This document shows positions 6,485-14,093 of a stretch of 27,216 nt of DNA, piece by piece. Position numbers and translations under genes: made by a program. Numbering within the stretch: position 1 is the stretch's first letter; every line of letters begins with the position of its first letter. The stretch spans positions 1 to 27,216 of the forward strand of contig JBKPCD010000223.1 in NCBI GenBank assembly GCA_046727175.1. The letters run 5' to 3'. This stretch comes from JBKPCD01 sp046727175. GTDB taxonomy: Bacteria > Acidobacteriota > Vicinamibacteria > Vicinamibacterales > 2-12-FULL-66-21. Below the pieces are notes generated by a model. It was not told the DNA's origin, ran no database searches, and saw nothing but the letters and a program-made list of their open reading frames with translations.

Positions 6485-8740
6485 TCATGTTCCGAGGAGC
6501 CGTTCCCCGCCGGCGTCCCGGAACGCTGTGAGCGCCCGCTCGCGACCGGCTTCGGCCTCGGACAGGAGCGCCTGAAACGCAGGGGTCCCTCGCAGCGGAT
6601 CGAATTGACGACGGCTCGAAAGAGTTGCGGCGACCGTGTAGCCTTTGGTGACGGCGCGCTGCAGGAACTCGAGTCCCTTTTCGTGCTCGCCGACGTCGCA
6701 GAGGAGCCAGCCTTCCTGGAAGATGGCTTCGGGATCGTCCTGAATCTTCAGCGCGCTGAGCGTTGACATCCGGACACGCATATCGTCGATTCGATACTCG
6801 AGCCATGCCGTGAGGTAGTCGATCCACGAGAGGAAGAGCGGAATGCGCGACGGCTGTTGACGCATGCGGTACAGCTTCTCCCGCGCCTCGTCGCGACGCC
6901 CTGCCAGTCCGAGCGCAATGACCCTGATGCCGTCGTCGGCGCCGGCGATCAGCGCGGGCGCCTCCACGGCAAGCAACTTCTCGATTTCATCCGCCATATG
7001 CAGCGTCTGCTCGAGGCTCGTCGGCACGTTCGGATCGAGCCGGCGCGCTTCGGCATGCGCTGCGATTGACTGCTCGAAGAGTCCGCAATAACGAGACGCA
7101 TGCACGAGCCCGGCGAAAAGCTCGGGATCGTTTCCGTGACGATTGGCTTCTTCCAGCAGACGCACGAGCGCGCGCTGCGGCTGACCGATATCGGCCTCGA
7201 GGTTCGCATAGAACTTGTGCGCCAGCGACAGGCGTGGGTTGAGTGCCAGCGCGCGACGAAAGGCATCTTCAGCCCGCGCTTCGCTCTCGGGCGCGCCGTC
7301 GATGTACTTGCCGATGACGCGATGGCAGCGGCCGAGGCGCGCCCACGCAGGCGCGAAGCGGGAATCGAGCTCGAGGCTGCGCTGATACAGATCGCGCGCG
7401 GCTGCGAGGCCGTCGTACGTCCGCGCCAGCTCGTTGGCGCGCAGGTACAGCTCGTACGCGCGTCCGTCTCGCGGTGCATCTGGCGTCGGCGAGACTCCGC
7501 CGGTCAACGGCAGCGAGAGCGCTTCCGTCACGCGATGCGCGATGTCGTCCTGCAGCTGGAACAGGTCGTTCGACGACGACTGCACCGTGAGTGACGTGAG
7601 CAGCGTCCCGGCCGGAGCTTCGACGAGCTGCGCCGTCGCCCGCAGTTGATCCCCGGCACGCAACAGCGTGCCCATCACGACGCGGTCGACGTCAGCCTCG
7701 GCCGCGAGCGCCTTGAGATCCGGCGCCTCACCGGCAAAACGGGCGGCGACAGCACTAGACCGCAGGATCAAGGAGCCGATTCCCGAGAGCGAGGTCGATA
7801 TCGCGTCGGGAAGACTGAACGCGAGGAAGTCGGTCTCGGGATCGGGACGAAGCACACGAAACGGCAGCACCACGAGACGCGTGAGCGGATGCGCCACAGC
7901 TGGTGTGGAGTCGCCGTTCCCGCCGCGGATCGCGCCAAGCTCGCCGGCCATCTCGGTTGCGGACGCGTGCCGCTCGCCAGGCCGCTTCGAGAGCGCCCGA
8001 CGAATCACGCGGTCGATAGCGGCAATGGTGGGTGACCCGGTGAGCGCCGGCGGCTGTTCGTAGCGTGTTGCGTGGAGCACCTCGACCAGCGTGCGTCCCG
8101 CGAACGCTGGCCGGCCCGCAAGCATCTCGAACAGGATCGCACCGGCCGCAAACAGGTCGCTGCGGGCGTCGACGGCTTCGCCCGCCACCTGTTCGGGCGA
8201 CATGTAGCGCGGCGTGCCCATCAGGATTCCGGTTCGTGTCAATCCCGTGTCGCTGAGCGGTCCTTCCATCTCCGGCCGGGCGAGACCGAAATCGAGCAGC
8301 TTGACACCGTGCGATGTCAGAAACACGTTCGAAGGCTTGAGGTCACGATGAACGATCCCGCGTGCGTGCAGGGCCGCGAGTGCCGCCAGCATTTCGAGGC
8401 CTACCGCGATCGCGTCCGTCGTGTTCACCGGTCCACGCCGCAGCCGGTCCGCGAGCACCTCACCCTCGAGGAGCTCCATGGCGATGAACAGCTCGCCGCC
8501 GTCCTCGCCGATCTCGTAAATCTGACAGATGTTTGGATGATTGACGCTGGCCGCCGCGCGCGCCTCGCGCCAGAAACGCTTCCGCGCGTTCTCGTCGTCG
8601 GCGAGCGCCAGCATGGTCTTCAGCGCGACGGCTCGCTGGAGCCGCTCGTCGCGCGCCGCGTAGACGACGCCCATGCCGCCTTCGCCAAGCTTGCGCTCGA
8701 TCGCGTAATGCCCGACGCGGGAAGGCGTTGAATCCCTCAT
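6485..8740 (-). CDS. Soluble serine/threonine protein kinase with TolB/FlgO-like and TPR domains
   Basis: A 751-residue protein. The kinase domain (about 10-270) is complete: Gly loop GEGGMGVVY at 19-27, Lys41 (VALKTM), HRD at 131-133 with HRDLKPSN, DFG at 150-152, and MGTPRYMSPEQ. Residues about 285-410 (RLVVLPFRVL to IAHRVTEAL) resemble the TolB/FlgO-like region often found between kinase or cyclase domains and TPRs. The rest (about 425-750) has several TPR-like repeats (for example ARDLYQRSLELDSRFAPAWA). No transmembrane helix separates kinase and sensor, unlike many acidobacterial PknB-like kinases, so it probably acts in the cytoplasm. The start codon is embedded in a GGGATTA-type repeat with no clear Shine-Dalgarno sequence. 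Signal and targets are unknown. Confidence 0.9.
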   Translation of the reverse strand: MRDSTPSRVGHYAIERKLGEGGMGVVYAARDERLQRAVALKTMLALADDENARKRFWREARAAASVNHPNICQIYEIGEDGGELFIAMELLEGEVLADRLRRGPVNTTDAIAVGLEMLAALAALHARGIVHRDLKPSNVFLTSHGVKLLDFGLARPEMEGPLSDTGLTRTGILMGTPRYMSPEQVAGEAVDARSDLFAAGAILFEMLAGRPAFAGRTLVEVLHATRYEQPPALTGSPTIAAIDRVIRRALSKRPGERHASATEMAGELGAIRGGNGDSTPAVAHPLTRLVVLPFRVLRPDPETDFLAFSLPDAISTSLSGIGSLILRSSAVAARFAGEAPDLKALAAEADVDRVVMGTLLRAGDQLRATAQLVEAPAGTLLTSLTVQSSSNDLFQLQDDIAHRVTEALSLPLTGGVSPTPDAPRDGRAYELYLRANELARTYDGLAAARDLYQRSLELDSRFAPAWARLGRCHRVIGKYIDGAPESEARAEDAFRRALALNPRLSLAHKFYANLEADIGQPQRALVRLLEEANRHGNDPELFAGLVHASRYCGLFEQSIAAHAEARRLDPNVPTSLEQTLHMADEIEKLLAVEAPALIAGADDGIRVIALGLAGRRDEAREKLYRMRQQPSRIPLFLSWIDYLTAWLEYRIDDMRVRMSTLSALKIQDDPEAIFQEGWLLCDVGEHEKGLEFLQRAVTKGYTVAATLSSRRQFDPLRGTPAFQALLSEAEAGRERALTAFRDAGGERLLGT

Positions 8741-9020
8741 CCCTAATCCCTAATCATCCCTAATCCCTAATCATCCCAAATCATTGAATCAGTGCAGCGC
8801 TCGATCATTGGAACGTTGGGTCACTGAATCTTTGATTCCTTGGGTCCCTGAATCACTCCATCAGGGAACTGACTGATCCATTGCGACTGCTTGTCTTTCA
8901 GGACTCAATAATTGTAAGCATTCACGGATTCAATGATCAGTGGTTCAATGACCCGGCGATCGACGATTCAACGATTGGGGATTCACCGATTAAGGGATTC
9001 GAGATCAGGGATTAGGGATT
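8741..9020. repeat. Self-complementary short-word repeat region between divergent genes
   Basis: The left edge has repeated CCCTAATC/ATCATCCC words, the centre has GATTCA/TGAATC words, and the right edge has GGGATTA words, so the two ends are reverse complements in vocabulary. Each divergent gene therefore has a leader reading GGGATTAGGGATTA on its own sense strand, ending at its start codon. No open frame of interest was found. A promoter for each gene must lie inside or overlap this region, but none could be assigned. Confidence 0.7.
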
Positions 9021-9980
9021 ATGGGTATGTCCAACGCCGCAACAACTGCTCTCGCAGTGGTCTTGATGCTGACGACGGCGGTGCCGGCCGCCGCGCGCCA
9101 GGCCCGCGCGAAGGTCCTGCTCGACACCGACATCGGAACGGACATCGACGACGCGTGGGCGCTGGGGTACGCGTTGAAGAGCCCGTATTTCGATTTGCTC
9201 GGCGTAACGGTAACCGACGCCGACACGCCGCATCGCGCGAGCCTCGCGTGCAAGCTGCTCCATCGCCTCGGCCGCACCGATGTGCCCGTCGCGGTTGGAC
9301 GGCAGACCGAGGCGATTCCTCCGGATCGCATCGACTACCAGTTCACCTGGGCCGAGGACTTTCAGGCATACAAGCCGATCGCAAAGCCCGCGGTCGAATT
9401 CCTAGCCGACACGATCCGACGAAACCCCGGCCAGGTGACGCTGATTGCCGTGGGGCCGCTGCAGAACATCGGCGACCTCGTCAGGCAGCATCCGGATGTC
9501 GTTCGTCTCGTGAAACGCGTCGTTCTCATGAGCGGGTCGATCGGTCCAAATGCCTGGAGCTCGGCGGCCGTTGCCGAATGGAACGTGAAGCTGGCGATCC
9601 CCGAAGCGCAGGCTGTTTACGCGGCTGACTGGCCACTGACGATCGTGCCGCTCGATTCGACGACGTACGTGCGCCTCGAAGATAGGGAGCGCGAGACGTT
9701 GCGCAAAGCAGGGACGCCGCTCGTCGTCGCGCTCGAGGCGCTGCTGCGCCTCTGGGCGGACTCTCCGGGCAGCCGCATGACGCTGCACGATCAGATGGCG
9801 CTGGCCGAGGCGCAGCACCCGGGACGATTCTTCGGCCGGTGTGATCCGATGCCGCTCAGTGTCGATGCCGAAGGCTACACGCGCGTCGACAAGGCAAAGG
9901 GCCGGAACGTGACCGTCTGCCTCGAGCCGAAACGCGATGAATTCATGTCGCACTACCTCGGCCAGCTCGCAGCGAAGTAG
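9021..9980 (+). CDS. Secreted nucleoside hydrolase (inosine-uridine preferring type)
   Basis: A 319-residue protein with an N-terminal signal peptide (about 1-25, hydrophobic ALAVVLMLTTAVPAAA). LLDTDIGTDIDDAWAL at about 33-48 is the Asp cluster that binds calcium and the ribose in this family. LIAVGPLQNIGDLV, MSGSIGP, AEWNVKLAIPEAQ and a late LHDQMALAEA motif follow in canonical order. The enzyme cleaves the N-glycosidic bond of nucleosides, here probably outside the cytoplasm, to salvage bases and ribose. A second ATG at 9027 is also possible, as the first lies inside the preceding repeat. It is divergent from the kinase gene and appears monocistronic. Confidence 0.9.
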   Translation: MGMSNAATTALAVVLMLTTAVPAAARQARAKVLLDTDIGTDIDDAWALGYALKSPYFDLLGVTVTDADTPHRASLACKLLHRLGRTDVPVAVGRQTEAIPPDRIDYQFTWAEDFQAYKPIAKPAVEFLADTIRRNPGQVTLIAVGPLQNIGDLVRQHPDVVRLVKRVVLMSGSIGPNAWSSAAVAEWNVKLAIPEAQAVYAADWPLTIVPLDSTTYVRLEDRERETLRKAGTPLVVALEALLRLWADSPGSRMTLHDQMALAEAQHPGRFFGRCDPMPLSVDAEGYTRVDKAKGRNVTVCLEPKRDEFMSHYLGQLAAK

Positions 9981-10054
9981 AGACGTGGATTTTCGCGGAT
10001 CAGACCGAACGAGACGCGGGTTTTCGCGGACTGACGCGGATTAAGAAACTGGTT
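9981..10054 (+). repeat. Short GCGGA-word repeats in the leader of the MmcQ/YjbR gene
   Basis: The 74-base gap holds TTTTCGCGGA twice and a GCGGATTA at 10036-10043. The same word is repeated five times at 13998-14050, in the gap before the first ATP-grasp gene. Confidence 0.5.
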
Positions 10055-10432
10055 GTGACTGACGACGACTTCCGACGTCTCGCGCTCGGCATGCCCGACG
10101 CCGTCGAGCTCTCGCACATGGGGCATCCCGACTTCCGCGCGAACGGACGGATCTTCGCGACGCTCCACCCGGACTTGCTCTGGGGCACAGTGAAGGTGGC
10201 GCCCGAAGAGCAAGAGGAGCTCATGCGGTTGCATCCCGACGTGTTCGTCCCTTCGAGCGGCGCGTGGGGACGGCAGGGATGGACGAACATCAAACTGGCG
10301 GCCGCCGACGAGTCGACCGTGCGAGGCGCCCTGAGCCTGGCCTGGGAGATTGTGGCGACGAAGCCTCGCGACGCGCGCACATCGAGAGCAGCCAACCGCC
10401 CGCGCCGGAAGGCCGCACGTAAACGTCGTTAG
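10055..10432 (+). CDS. MmcQ/YjbR family protein
   Basis: About 125 residues starting at GTG 10055. The sequence DDDFRRLALGMPDAVELSHM, GHPDFRANGRIFATL and GWTNIKLAAADE matches the small CyaY-like fold of the MmcQ/YjbR family, which is annotated as DNA-binding mainly by structural resemblance. The C-terminal 25 residues are Arg/Lys/Ala-rich, which would favour nucleic-acid contact. The leader is a repeat with GCGGATTA words rather than a recognisable ribosome binding site. Function is otherwise unknown. Confidence 0.8.
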   Translation: MTDDDFRRLALGMPDAVELSHMGHPDFRANGRIFATLHPDLLWGTVKVAPEEQEELMRLHPDVFVPSSGAWGRQGWTNIKLAAADESTVRGALSLAWEIVATKPRDARTSRAANRPRRKAARKRR

Positions 10433-10479
10433 CCGTCGCAGGACGCTCACGCACCTTGCGAACATCGCGCCGTCGGAGT

Positions 10480-12159
10480 TCAGCGGCCCGCGTCCTGCAC
10501 GAAATTCACGGTCACCTTGATCGCGACTTCGACCGGCACGCAGTTGAGCAGCGTCGTATCGAACTGCCACTGGCGCACGGCCTCGGCGGCCGCATCCGCG
10601 AACTCGGGATTCGGCGAGCTCAGGACGTTCAACTCGTCCACCGTGCCGCTCGTTCCGATGCGGCCCTGAAGAACGACAGTCCCTTGAACCGCCGCGGCCG
10701 CAAGACTTGCGGGGTATACGGGTGCCACGTGTTTGTACTTCATCGGCGGCCGTATGTTGCCGCCGATAGGAATGCCCCCGGCGGCTTCAGGAGTACCGCC
10801 GCAGGTCACGGGGCGGGGGGCGCGGACCTGCTGCGCTTGCGGCGCTCCGCCCGCAGACGAACCGTTGTTCCGGACCGTGACGGTCTCGACGATCGTGCCG
10901 ATTTCGAGCTTCAGGTCCTGCTGGACCTTCTGCCCCGCCAGCGTCACGTTCCCGCGCAGCACCGCGAAACCGGGGAGCCGCGCTTCGAGCACGTAATCGC
11001 CGGGTGGCAGGCCGACAAACTCGTACTGACCGGCGCGCCCGGAGCTGATCTCGTACTTCGCTTTGGTCTGCGCGTTGGTCAACACGAGCGTGACGTTCGG
11101 CAGTGCGGCGTTCATCGGGTCGACGATCGAGCCGGTGAGCGTCGCGAAGGCGGTTTGAGCCGCGAGGCCGGCGATCGGAATCGTGATCGACAGCAGTGCG
11201 ATCAGCGTTGCCGCCGACGCACATCGAGAAACAGGACGACGACTGAGACGGGTATCGAGCATGGCTCTGACTCGCTTTTCAAGAGTTGACGTCGGGGCGA
11301 TTGCTGGCGCCGGCATCCACATCCGGCGCTGGTGCAGATTGCGAGCGATATCCACCAGGTGTGTGGCGTACTCCGAACCCTCCACGCCGCGATTCAGCAC
11401 GGCATCGTCACAGGCGCGCTCGCTTTCTTGACGCAAACGGTTGCACGCGATCCAGACGAGCGGGTGGAACCAGTAGATCGTTCGCACGAGCTCTGCGGCG
11501 AGCTGCACGATCCAGTCACGGCGGCGGACGTGCGCCAGCTCGTGGTACAGGACGATGCGTACGCGATCGTCGGTCCAACTCCGCGCCGCCTCGGGCAGAA
11601 TGATCTTCGGGCGGACGAGTCCGCACGTGACGAGCAGCGTCGGATGCGCGCTTTGCAAGACCGTTACAGGCCGGCGCCATCCGTACCCACGGCAGATTTC
11701 TTCGGCGCGATCCACCCAGACTCCGGACGCGATCGGCCGGGCTGCGCTCGCGAGTCTGGTGAGCCGCCACAGCCCGACGAGGAGCACCGCGATGCCGAAG
11801 GTCGCGCCGGCGATCCAGATCGAGCGCAACGCTGGGGTCAGCGGGAGCTGATCCGCCGGCGACGTTGTTCGCGACGGGACGCGGACGGTATCGCGGGCAC
11901 TCCGAACCGAAGACGGTGTCTGCTGCGCCGGGGCGTTTCGTTGCAGCGGGTCGTTCAGCCGAACAAGGACGACCCCCACAGGCAGATGCCACGATGGCAC
12001 GACGAGCTGCGCGACGGGAATCACGGCTGCGCAGAGGAGGCTCGCGGAGAGGATCGAATGGCGCAGTGCGGCGGATCGCCGTCGCAGCAGCGGCATCACC
12101 CCCACGGCAATCAGGAGAATCAACGAGACCTTGAGCGTGGTTTCGACGAGCAGGCTCAT
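10480..12159 (-). CDS. BlaR1/MecR1-like M56 peptidase with carboxypeptidase-regulatory and TonB C-terminal domains
   Basis: A 559-residue membrane protein. Hydrophobic helices lie at about 8-26, 36-55 and 113-131, then the zinc peptidase motif HELAH at 206-210 with the downstream acidic motif RQESERACDDAVL, and a last membrane helix at about 314-336. After it come a carboxypeptidase-regulatory-like Ig-type domain (about 340-425, GSIVDPMNAALPNVTL, LPPGDYVLEA) and a TonB-C-like domain (about 470-555, PVYPASL, GTVVLQGRIG, AVRQWQF). Members sense an extracytoplasmic signal and cleave a BlaI-type repressor. The overlap by four bases with the upstream blaI gene supports this pairing. TonB-C is unusual compared with classical BlaR1, which ends in a penicillin-binding domain; the signal is unknown. 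Confidence 0.9.
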   Translation of the reverse strand: MSLLVETTLKVSLILLIAVGVMPLLRRRSAALRHSILSASLLCAAVIPVAQLVVPSWHLPVGVVLVRLNDPLQRNAPAQQTPSSVRSARDTVRVPSRTTSPADQLPLTPALRSIWIAGATFGIAVLLVGLWRLTRLASAARPIASGVWVDRAEEICRGYGWRRPVTVLQSAHPTLLVTCGLVRPKIILPEAARSWTDDRVRIVLYHELAHVRRRDWIVQLAAELVRTIYWFHPLVWIACNRLRQESERACDDAVLNRGVEGSEYATHLVDIARNLHQRRMWMPAPAIAPTSTLEKRVRAMLDTRLSRRPVSRCASAATLIALLSITIPIAGLAAQTAFATLTGSIVDPMNAALPNVTLVLTNAQTKAKYEISSGRAGQYEFVGLPPGDYVLEARLPGFAVLRGNVTLAGQKVQQDLKLEIGTIVETVTVRNNGSSAGGAPQAQQVRAPRPVTCGGTPEAAGGIPIGGNIRPPMKYKHVAPVYPASLAAAAVQGTVVLQGRIGTSGTVDELNVLSSPNPEFADAAAEAVRQWQFDTTLLNCVPVEVAIKVTVNFVQDAGR

Positions 12160-12548
12160 CGCGATCCCTCCTTCCTGGCTTTCGCGACCAGATCGACGAT
12201 TCGATCCAGTTCCGCTTCCGATACGCGGGCCGCTTCACCGCCGAGCAGCGCGGCGACGACCTTCTCGACCGAGCCGCCGAAGAAGGTGTCGACCACGTGG
12301 CGCAGCGCGGAACGGCGCACCGCGTCGCGCCTGACGACGGGCATGTAGACGTAGCGGCGGCCGTGTTCTTCGTGGCGCACGTGCCCTTTTTCCTCGAGGA
12401 CGCGCAACTGCGTGCGCACGGTCGAGTAGCTCGGCTTGCCGGACAGCTCCTTCATCACCTCTTCGGCGGTGGCGCGGCCGAGCCGGAAGAGGATGTCCAT
12501 GATGTGGCGCTCGCGGCGCGTGAGCACGGTCAGCAGTGACGTCGCCAT
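12156..12548 (-). CDS. blaI: BlaI/MecI/CopY-family transcriptional repressor
   Basis: A 130-residue protein with an N-terminal winged helix (LTRRERHIMDILFRLGRATAEE, SYSTVRTQLRVLEEKGHVRHEEHGRRYVY), the STVRTQL recognition helix being typical of BlaI. The C-terminal half (VVDTFFGGSVEKVVAALL) is the dimerisation and cleavage region. Its stop overlaps the start of the M56 peptidase gene (ATGA), so the two are a translationally coupled sensor-repressor unit. The start codon directly abuts a large palindrome, the expected autoregulatory operator. Whether it controls beta-lactam resistance or, more likely in this lineage, another envelope response is not shown by the sequence. Confidence 0.92.
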   Translation of the reverse strand: MATSLLTVLTRRERHIMDILFRLGRATAEEVMKELSGKPSYSTVRTQLRVLEEKGHVRHEEHGRRYVYMPVVRRDAVRRSALRHVVDTFFGGSVEKVVAALLGGEAARVSEAELDRIVDLVAKARKEGSR

Positions 12549-12586
12549 GTGTTATTTCCGTAGCACTAGTGCGATAAAAATAACAC
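12549..12586. promoter_or_regulatory. Palindromic operator candidate for the BlaI-type repressor
   Basis: A 38-base dyad centred between 12567 and 12568. The outer arms are GTGTTATTT (12549-12557) and AAATAACAC (12578-12586), and the core is GCACTAGTGC (12563-12572). The outer and inner arms share one axis. It touches the blaI start codon, so repressor binding would cover the leader of its own message. Confidence 0.75.
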
Positions 12587-12624
12587 TCGCGGCCGGGCGT
12601 GTCAAGACGGCAGCCCGGGTTGGT

Positions 12625-13740
12625 TCACCGGATCGGCTTTCCTGCGTCCGGGTGATCGGCGGTCCAATCCACGCCCATCCAGTCGGCGAGCGTGGCGGCG
12701 ATCTGGCTCGTCGAGAGCGCGGGGACGTCGCGCCATTCCCCGCGCCGGTTCATGCGCGGCGACACGAACGCCATCCACACGTCCTGCGCGCCCTCGACTT
12801 TCGCGCCGTGATTGCGCCAGTCCTGCGGCGTGTGCCCGCGTCCGTGATCGGTGGTGAGCAGCAGGCTCGTGCGGCCGCGATAGTCCGGCTGACTTTGCAG
12901 CCAGTTCCACAGCTCCTGCAGGAAACCATCGATGCGCGCGTAGGTCTCGAGCACGCGGTCGTAGCGGCCGTCGTGCGCCCAGTCATCGGTCTCGTCGAAC
13001 GCGAGGTACAGCACGCGCGGCCTGGCGGCGGCGAGATGCGCCATCGCGAGCCGGAACGTGAACGCGTCGAACCTCGTGCCATCCCACGGCGTCGCCGCTT
13101 CACGCTGCAGCTGATTCGCCATCGCGATCCCTTCCCGCGTGCTCTCGAGCGCCTCCATCCCGGCGTTCACGAACGTGCTGCCTTCGACGTGTTCGGCAAT
13201 GGCGTTGAACACCGACCAGCTCGCGAAGGTGGCGACCTGTTCAGGCGGCAGGCCGAGTCGTTCGCGAATGCGCTCGAACACCGTTGGGTACGGATTGCGG
13301 ATCGGATCGTTGCTCTTGATGTCGGCATCGTGCGGTTCGCCAAGCAGGATCTCTGCGTAGCCCGGATAGGAGAACCAGTGTCGATTTCCGAGCTGCACCG
13401 AGCTTCCAAGGCGCCGATTGCCTGCGATCGAACCCTGTTCCGACACCAGCGTCCAGAAGAACGGCATCAGCTTGCGGCGGCGCTCTTCGGCCGACGGGGC
13501 GTTGAACCGCTTGTACACGGCGAGATCGTCGAGCGTCTGCTTCTCCCTCAATGTCGTTTTCAGCACGTCCGTATCGAGGCCGCCGAAGATCTCCTCGGTA
13601 CGCGCGCCGTCGAGAGTGACGAGCACCACTCGATCCCCGGAATCCGGGACCTGTGGAGTTGCCCGTCGCGCATCGACCGACAGCGACAGAGACCCAATCG
13701 ACAGGAATCCGACGACCAGACACGCGCGAAGCTTCGTCAT
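12625..13740 (-). CDS. Secreted alkaline-phosphatase-superfamily protein (type I phosphodiesterase/sulfatase-like)
   Basis: A 371-residue protein with an N-terminal signal peptide (about 1-24, LVVGFLSIGSLSLSV). VVLVTLDGARTEEIFGG at about 38-54 carries the first metal-binding Asp and the nucleophile region; FDETDDWAHDGRYD near residue 244 supplies the D...D...H set; LLLTTDHGRGHT near 290 is the DHG metal site, followed by NHGAKVEG. These are the metal ligands of the alkaline phosphatase superfamily. It probably acts on phosphoesters or sulfate esters outside the cytoplasm. It lies 76 bases upstream of blaI on the same strand, with the operator in between, so co-transcription is uncertain. Confidence 0.82.
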   Translation of the reverse strand: MTKLRACLVVGFLSIGSLSLSVDARRATPQVPDSGDRVVLVTLDGARTEEIFGGLDTDVLKTTLREKQTLDDLAVYKRFNAPSAEERRRKLMPFFWTLVSEQGSIAGNRRLGSSVQLGNRHWFSYPGYAEILLGEPHDADIKSNDPIRNPYPTVFERIRERLGLPPEQVATFASWSVFNAIAEHVEGSTFVNAGMEALESTREGIAMANQLQREAATPWDGTRFDAFTFRLAMAHLAAARPRVLYLAFDETDDWAHDGRYDRVLETYARIDGFLQELWNWLQSQPDYRGRTSLLLTTDHGRGHTPQDWRNHGAKVEGAQDVWMAFVSPRMNRRGEWRDVPALSTSQIAATLADWMGVDWTADHPDAGKPIR

Positions 13741-14093
13741 CAGGCGTTCTCCAGGTTCGGGAGGCCGGCAGTCTAACAGGAGATCAGGAGGTTAGGAGAG
13801 CTCTTTCAAATACCCTAAACCCAATGAGCTTCCATCCTCCTGATCTCCTGATCTCCGGTGAGACAGCCGCTGAAACGATGGCCAATGCCGGAGCCTTGAT
13901 TTCCGACAATCCTGTCAGACCAGAATCGACATTCTTGTCGGCAAAATTTTGAATCTCCCCGCGGCGAAGCTGAGAGAGAATGACGCTTTTCCGGTACGCG
14001 GATTAACGCGGATTAGCGGATTAACGCGGATTAGCGGTTGACGCGGATTAGGGGATTGACGCGGATCAGAGTCATTCACCCGAGTTGCCGGCC
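13741..14093. repeat. Intergenic region with a 13-bp inverted repeat and GCGGATTA tandem words
   Basis: This gap has no credible gene. GGAGATCAGGAGG (13779-13791) is an exact reverse complement of CCTCCTGATCTCC (13836-13848). Five exact GCGGATTA words occur at 13998, 14008, 14016, 14026 and 14043, with degenerate copies to about 14067. The region must contain the divergent promoters for the phosphatase gene and the ATP-grasp cluster. Confidence 0.7.

Noticed and set aside
8731..9025. Telomere-like GGGATTA repeats
   Set aside because: Copies are short, degenerate and internal, with genes on both sides; a telomere or replicon end is not supported.
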